Made by a program: the position numbers and the translations under genes | Notes under the pieces: model-generated | The model's input: only the letters and a program-made list of their open reading frames with translations | What the model was told of the DNA's origin: nothing | Database searches by the model: none | Part shown: positions 7,108-9,867 of the stretch, in pieces | Position numbering within the stretch: the stretch's first letter is position 1 | Layout: the number at the start of each line of letters is the position of its first letter | Origin: M55B120 sp965549355 | GTDB lineage: Bacteria; Actinomycetota; Humimicrobiia; Humimicrobiales; Humimicrobiaceae | Direction: 5' to 3' | Assembly (NCBI GenBank): GCA_965549355.1 | Contig: CBEVGD010000070.1 | Span: forward strand, 1 to 9,867 | Length of the DNA stretch: 9,867 nt

Positions 7108-8013
7108 ATGAATATTCTAACTACAACATCAAGCTTTTGTATAAACGAATTTCCTAAAGAGATCAATGTGATTCACAATCCTTTTAAGCGCAGGCTTACG
7201 GAAGATGAGGTGCTGGATTTGATTGAAAAGTACCAGCCAATAGGTATGATTGCAGGAATAGAACCACTTACCAGGAAGGTCCTTGAAAAAGCCAGGAACC
7301 TTAAAATCATCTCAAGATGTGGAATCGGAGTAGACTCGCTGGACATGGAAGCTGCAAAAGAGCTTGACATTAAGGTTACGATTACTCCCGATGCTCCCAT
7401 GGTATCAGTTGCAGAACTGACACTTGGCCTGATACTTGGACTGTTAAGGAGAATAAATACTCTTGACGCAGGGATGCGCAGGGGCGGTTGGAAAGGTCCA
7501 AAGGGCAATCTTCTTTCAGATAAAATTGTTGGGATTATAGGCTGTGGAAGGATCGGCACTTATGTAGCAAGACTTGCGGTAGCTTTTGGCTGTAAAATTA
7601 TGGGTTACGATCCGTTCGTCAAAGACCATGACATATGCAGTATAGGTGATCTTGGGAAGCTTCTCAAGGAATCTGATATTGTAACGCTGCATGTTCCTTA
7701 TTCCAGGGACAATCATCATTTAATAGCCGGCAAAGAGCTAAATACAATGAAAAGCAATGCCATACTGATAAATGCGGCAAGAGGCGGTCTTGTTGACGAA
7801 GTGGCTCTATGCGATGCTTTAAGGGATGGGGTTATTGCCGGTGCTGCTATGGATTGTTTTGAGATGGAACCTTACAGCGGTCCGCTTACCGGATTGGAGA
7901 ACACGCTGCTGACGCCGCATATGGGATCAAGCGCCTCTGAGGCAAGAGTTATGATGGAAAAGCAGGCCCTTGATAATCTGGTGGATGAGCTTAAAAGATT
8001 AAATATTTTATAA
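7108..8013 (+). CDS. D-isomer-specific 2-hydroxyacid dehydrogenase (PGDH-like)
   Basis: An NAD(P)-dependent oxidoreductase that interconverts a 2-hydroxy acid and a 2-keto acid. The 301 residues form a catalytic domain split around a Rossmann domain: 'RCGIGVDSLD' (70-79), the dinucleotide motif Gly-Cys-Gly-Arg-Ile-Gly (145-150), and Asp168 at the end of the second strand ('GYDPF'), which argues for NAD over NADP. Catalytic-type residues are Arg225 in 'NAARGGLVDE', Glu254 in 'FEMEP' and His271 in 'TPHMGSS'. It ends right after the catalytic domain, without the C-terminal ACT domain of long serine-pathway SerA, so it is better seen as a glycerate-, glyoxylate- or sugar-acid-type reductase than as the biosynthetic enzyme. 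AGAGG at 7094-7098 lies 9 bases before the ATG. Placed between the kinase and 6-phosphogluconate dehydrogenase, it may reduce or oxidise an acid intermediate of the same pathway. The substrate is not identifiable. Confidence 0.93.
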   Translation: MNILTTTSSFCINEFPKEINVIHNPFKRRLTEDEVLDLIEKYQPIGMIAGIEPLTRKVLEKARNLKIISRCGIGVDSLDMEAAKELDIKVTITPDAPMVSVAELTLGLILGLLRRINTLDAGMRRGGWKGPKGNLLSDKIVGIIGCGRIGTYVARLAVAFGCKIMGYDPFVKDHDICSIGDLGKLLKESDIVTLHVPYSRDNHHLIAGKELNTMKSNAILINAARGGLVDEVALCDALRDGVIAGAAMDCFEMEPYSGPLTGLENTLLTPHMGSSASEARVMMEKQALDNLVDELKRLNIL

Positions 8014-8040
8014 ATATTATAGTAAACAGAAAGATATATT

Positions 8041-9492
8041 ATGAGCAAAGCTGATATAGGTTTAATAGGACTGGCGGTAATGGGTGAGAACCTTGTTATA
8101 AATATGGAGAGTAAGGGGTTTACTGTAGCAGTATATAACCGCTCTCTTAAGAAAGTAGCCAATTTTATTAAAGGACGTGCTAAAGACAAAAACATCATAG
8201 GCACATTTTCCATACAGGAACTAATCGGTGCCTTAAAGAAACCGTGCAGGGTTATGATTATGGTTAAAGCCGGCAAACCCGTAGACGAGCTTATCACTCA
8301 GCTCATTCCTTATCTTAATAGAGGGGATATTATTATTGATGGGGGCAATTCGCACTTTACCGATACAGCGCGCCGCACTAAGTATGTAGAAGAAAAAGGA
8401 CTCTATTATATCGGTACAGGTGTATCCGGAGGCGAAGAAGGCGCGCTAAAAGGGCCGAGCATAATGCCCGGAGGGTCTCCTGAAGCGTGGCCGCATGTCA
8501 AAACGATTTTTCAATCTATTGCGGCCAGGGTTGAAGATGACTCCCCCTGTTGCGACTGGATAGGTGAAGGCGGTGCCGGCCATTTTGTGAAGATGGTTCA
8601 TAACGGTATAGAATATGGGGATATGCAGTTAATCTGTGAAGCTTATCATTTAATGAAAGACCTGATTAAAATGTCCGCTGACGAATTATATGAGGTTTTT
8701 AAACAATGGAACAAAGGCGAACTTAATAGCTATCTCATAGAAATTACCCGGGATATATTTGGAGCGAAGGATGAAGACGGCTCCCCGATTGTGGATAAAA
8801 TTCTTGATACGGCTGGCCAGAAAGGTACTGGAAAATGGGCTGTCTTTGCATCATTAGATGAAAGTGTTCCTCTGACGCTTATAGGTGAAGCTGTTTATGC
8901 GCGCTGTCTGTCAGCCATGAAGGATGAACGAACGGCGGCATCAAAAGTATTGCCGGGTCCGGTTTTAAAATTTAAAGGAGATAAAGCTGCTTTTATTGAT
9001 GATATAAAAAATGCCCTGCATGCTTCAAAGATAGTATCTTATGCACAGGGGTATGCATTGATGCAGGCTGCTGCCACAACAAACAATTGGAACCTGGACT
9101 ATGGGAAAATTGCTCTCATGTGGAGAGGCGGTTGTATCATAAGGTCTATATTTCTCGGAAAGATAAAAGAAGCTTTTGATAAAAATCCCCGGTTAAATAA
9201 TCTCCTTCTGGATCCTTTTTTCAAAGATAAGATAGAATCAGCGCAGGAAAGCTGGAGAAGAGTTGCTGCTGCAGCATTGACAAATGGTATTCCCGTACCT
9301 GCTCTTACAGCTGCCCTCTGCTATTATGACGGGTACAGGAGTGAAAGACTGCCGGCTAATCTTCTTCAGGCTCAACGCGATTATTTCGGCGCCCATACCT
9401 ATGAACGGGTTGACAGGCGTCGGGGCGAGTTTTCCCATACAGACTGGACAGGACATGGCGGTAAAACTGTAGCATCTACATATAATGTGTAA
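8041..9492 (+). CDS. gnd: 6-phosphogluconate dehydrogenase, decarboxylating
   Basis: Oxidises 6-phosphogluconate to ribulose 5-phosphate and CO2 with reduction of NADP+, in the cytoplasm. The 483 residues match the long, homodimeric form (about 470-480). Visible features are the N-terminal 'GLAVMGENLVINM' cofactor loop (10-22), Asn33-Arg34-Ser35 where NADP-dependent enzymes bind the 2'-phosphate, 'IIDGGNSHF' (98-106), and the signature 'GVSGGEEGALKGPSIMPGG' (127-145). Catalytic Lys184, with His187, Asn188 and Glu191, lies in 'KMVHNGIEYGD'. The C-terminal tail 'YFGAHTYERVD' and 'HTDWTGHGG', which reaches into the partner's active site, is complete. Only a weak AGAAAG (8028-8033) precedes the ATG. 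The gap to the upstream dehydrogenase is 27 bases, so it is probably the last gene of the operon. It would feed 6-phosphogluconate made from gluconate or related acids into the pentose phosphate pathway. Confidence 0.97.
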   Translation: MSKADIGLIGLAVMGENLVINMESKGFTVAVYNRSLKKVANFIKGRAKDKNIIGTFSIQELIGALKKPCRVMIMVKAGKPVDELITQLIPYLNRGDIIIDGGNSHFTDTARRTKYVEEKGLYYIGTGVSGGEEGALKGPSIMPGGSPEAWPHVKTIFQSIAARVEDDSPCCDWIGEGGAGHFVKMVHNGIEYGDMQLICEAYHLMKDLIKMSADELYEVFKQWNKGELNSYLIEITRDIFGAKDEDGSPIVDKILDTAGQKGTGKWAVFASLDESVPLTLIGEAVYARCLSAMKDERTAASKVLPGPVLKFKGDKAAFIDDIKNALHASKIVSYAQGYALMQAAATTNNWNLDYGKIALMWRGGCIIRSIFLGKIKEAFDKNPRLNNLLLDPFFKDKIESAQESWRRVAAAALTNGIPVPALTAALCYYDGYRSERLPANLLQAQRDYFGAHTYERVDRRRGEFSHTDWTGHGGKTVASTYNV

Positions 9493-9736
9493 AGGAAAAT
9501 GATGAAATGCGACTGATAAAATAAAGAATTTGAAATAATGATGACACCGGGTGAGAGTACAACTACTGGCTGCTATAAAACTGACCTGGATGGTGTATTT
9601 TTCTACTTTATTCTTCCACTCTGCATATTTCCTGCTTCGGTATCATGATCTTTATGCTTTTTGAATCCAATAAGCCTGATTACATTGACTATTGGCTGTT
9701 TATAGTCTGGTGATCTATAAGCAAATTCTTATAAAT
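9493..9736. other. Intergenic region between converging genes, with a start-less minus-strand open frame
   Basis: No complete gene is visible. On the minus strand a frame from 9728 down to TAG at 9603-9605 encodes 41 residues with no stop, including 'YRSPDYKQPIVNVIRLIGF' and a charged tail 'KKHKDHD'. There is no ATG, GTG or TTG near its beginning and no ribosome site, and it opens just after a TAA at 9729-9731. It could be the tail of a lost gene or chance. I do not recognise the sequence. TATAAG/CTTATA at 9716-9733 forms a short AT-only inverted repeat without a T-tract. Confidence 0.35.
9544..9602 (+). terminator. Weak candidate terminator after the operon
   Basis: ACACC (9544-9548) can pair with GGTGT (9592-9596), stacked on GGGT/ACCT (9549-9552 with 9584-9587, one G-U pair, four unpaired bases on the 3' side), with a small AGTA/TACT hairpin inside. 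Five T follow at 9598-9602. The stem is short and the loop long, so this is suggestive only. No better hairpin lies between the 6-phosphogluconate dehydrogenase stop and the converging minus-strand gene. Confidence 0.25.
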
Positions 9737-9867
9737 TTAAGCAATATCTATCTTCAATTCTTTACCCAGAGCAGATGTTACATTGACTAGAGTAGAAAGT
9801 TTAATATCTTCTGCATGATTTTCGATCCGTGAAATTGCACTTTTTTTAGTTGACAGCCGATTTGCCA
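9737..9867 (-). CDS. XRE-family helix-turn-helix protein, C-terminal part (HigA/HipB-like antitoxin or regulator)
   Basis: Forty-two residues are readable on the minus strand from the right window edge to TAA at 9739-9737; the start is outside. 'ANRLSTKKSAISRIEN' is the DNA-recognition part of an XRE/Cro-type helix-turn-helix, in the form '(L)AxRLxTKxSxISRIEN' typical of HigA-like antitoxins. It is followed by 'LSTLVNVTSALGKELKIDI', the usual last helix and short beta end of about 95-110 residue proteins. Such genes usually lie just downstream of a RelE/HigB toxin, so a toxin gene is predicted to the right of the window, but a lone regulator is equally possible. It converges on the sugar-acid operon and is unlikely to be co-transcribed with it. 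The reading ends cleanly and the composition is AT-rich, like the flanking spacer. Confidence 0.75.
   Translation of the reverse strand, partial: ANRLSTKKSAISRIENHAEDIKLSTLVNVTSALGKELKIDIA

Noticed and set aside
1219..9492. Classical L-rhamnose utilisation operon (rhaBAD-type)
   Set aside because: No isomerase, rhamnulose kinase or rhamnulose-phosphate aldolase is present; only the glycosidase points to rhamnose.
9716..9733. TATAAG/CTTATA inverted repeat as terminator of the minus-strand gene
   Set aside because: Six AT-rich pairs only and no T-tract in either direction.

Overview
The window looks like part of an AT-rich Bacillota (Clostridia-type) chromosome. The support is low GC, strong AGGAG-type ribosome sites, gene families common in anaerobic plant-polysaccharide degraders, and tightly packed co-directional genes. 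The organism cannot be named from this sequence. There is no tRNA, rRNA, CRISPR array, insertion sequence or transporter gene in the window.

Layout. Seven genes or gene remnants with recognisable families lie on the plus strand from the left edge to about 9.49 kb, plus one clear pseudogene fragment: (1) the 3' part of a UroD/MtaA-superfamily protein, cut by the left edge; (2) an ATGA-overlapping, broken paralogue of the same superfamily at 892-1135; (3) a full GH78-type alpha-L-rhamnosidase; (4) an intact second UroD/MtaA-superfamily protein; (5) an HpcH/HpaI-type class II pyruvate aldolase; (6) a PfkB-family sugar kinase resembling 2-keto-3-deoxygluconate kinase; (7) a D-isomer 2-hydroxyacid dehydrogenase; (8) a complete decarboxylating 6-phosphogluconate dehydrogenase. 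Genes 5 to 8 have gaps of only 18-34 bases and are very probably one operon. Genes 3 and 4 are separated from each other and from gene 5 by 125 and 78 bases and may belong to the same transcript. After 9492 comes about 245 bases of sparse sequence, then on the minus strand the 3' end of an XRE-family helix-turn-helix protein that runs off the right edge.

How the genes may work together. The rhamnosidase has no export signal, so it would release rhamnose from imported oligosaccharides or glycosides in the cytoplasm. The aldolase, kinase and dehydrogenases form a plausible sugar-acid module (2-keto-3-deoxy acids, hydroxyacids, 6-phosphogluconate). The UroD-like proteins lack the haem-pathway N-terminal signature and resemble the methyltransferase branch of the superfamily. 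Three copies flanking a glycosidase suggest an undescribed role, possibly removal of O-methyl groups from sugars or glycosides. That is a hypothesis: no corrinoid protein or substrate methyltransferase partner is visible here.
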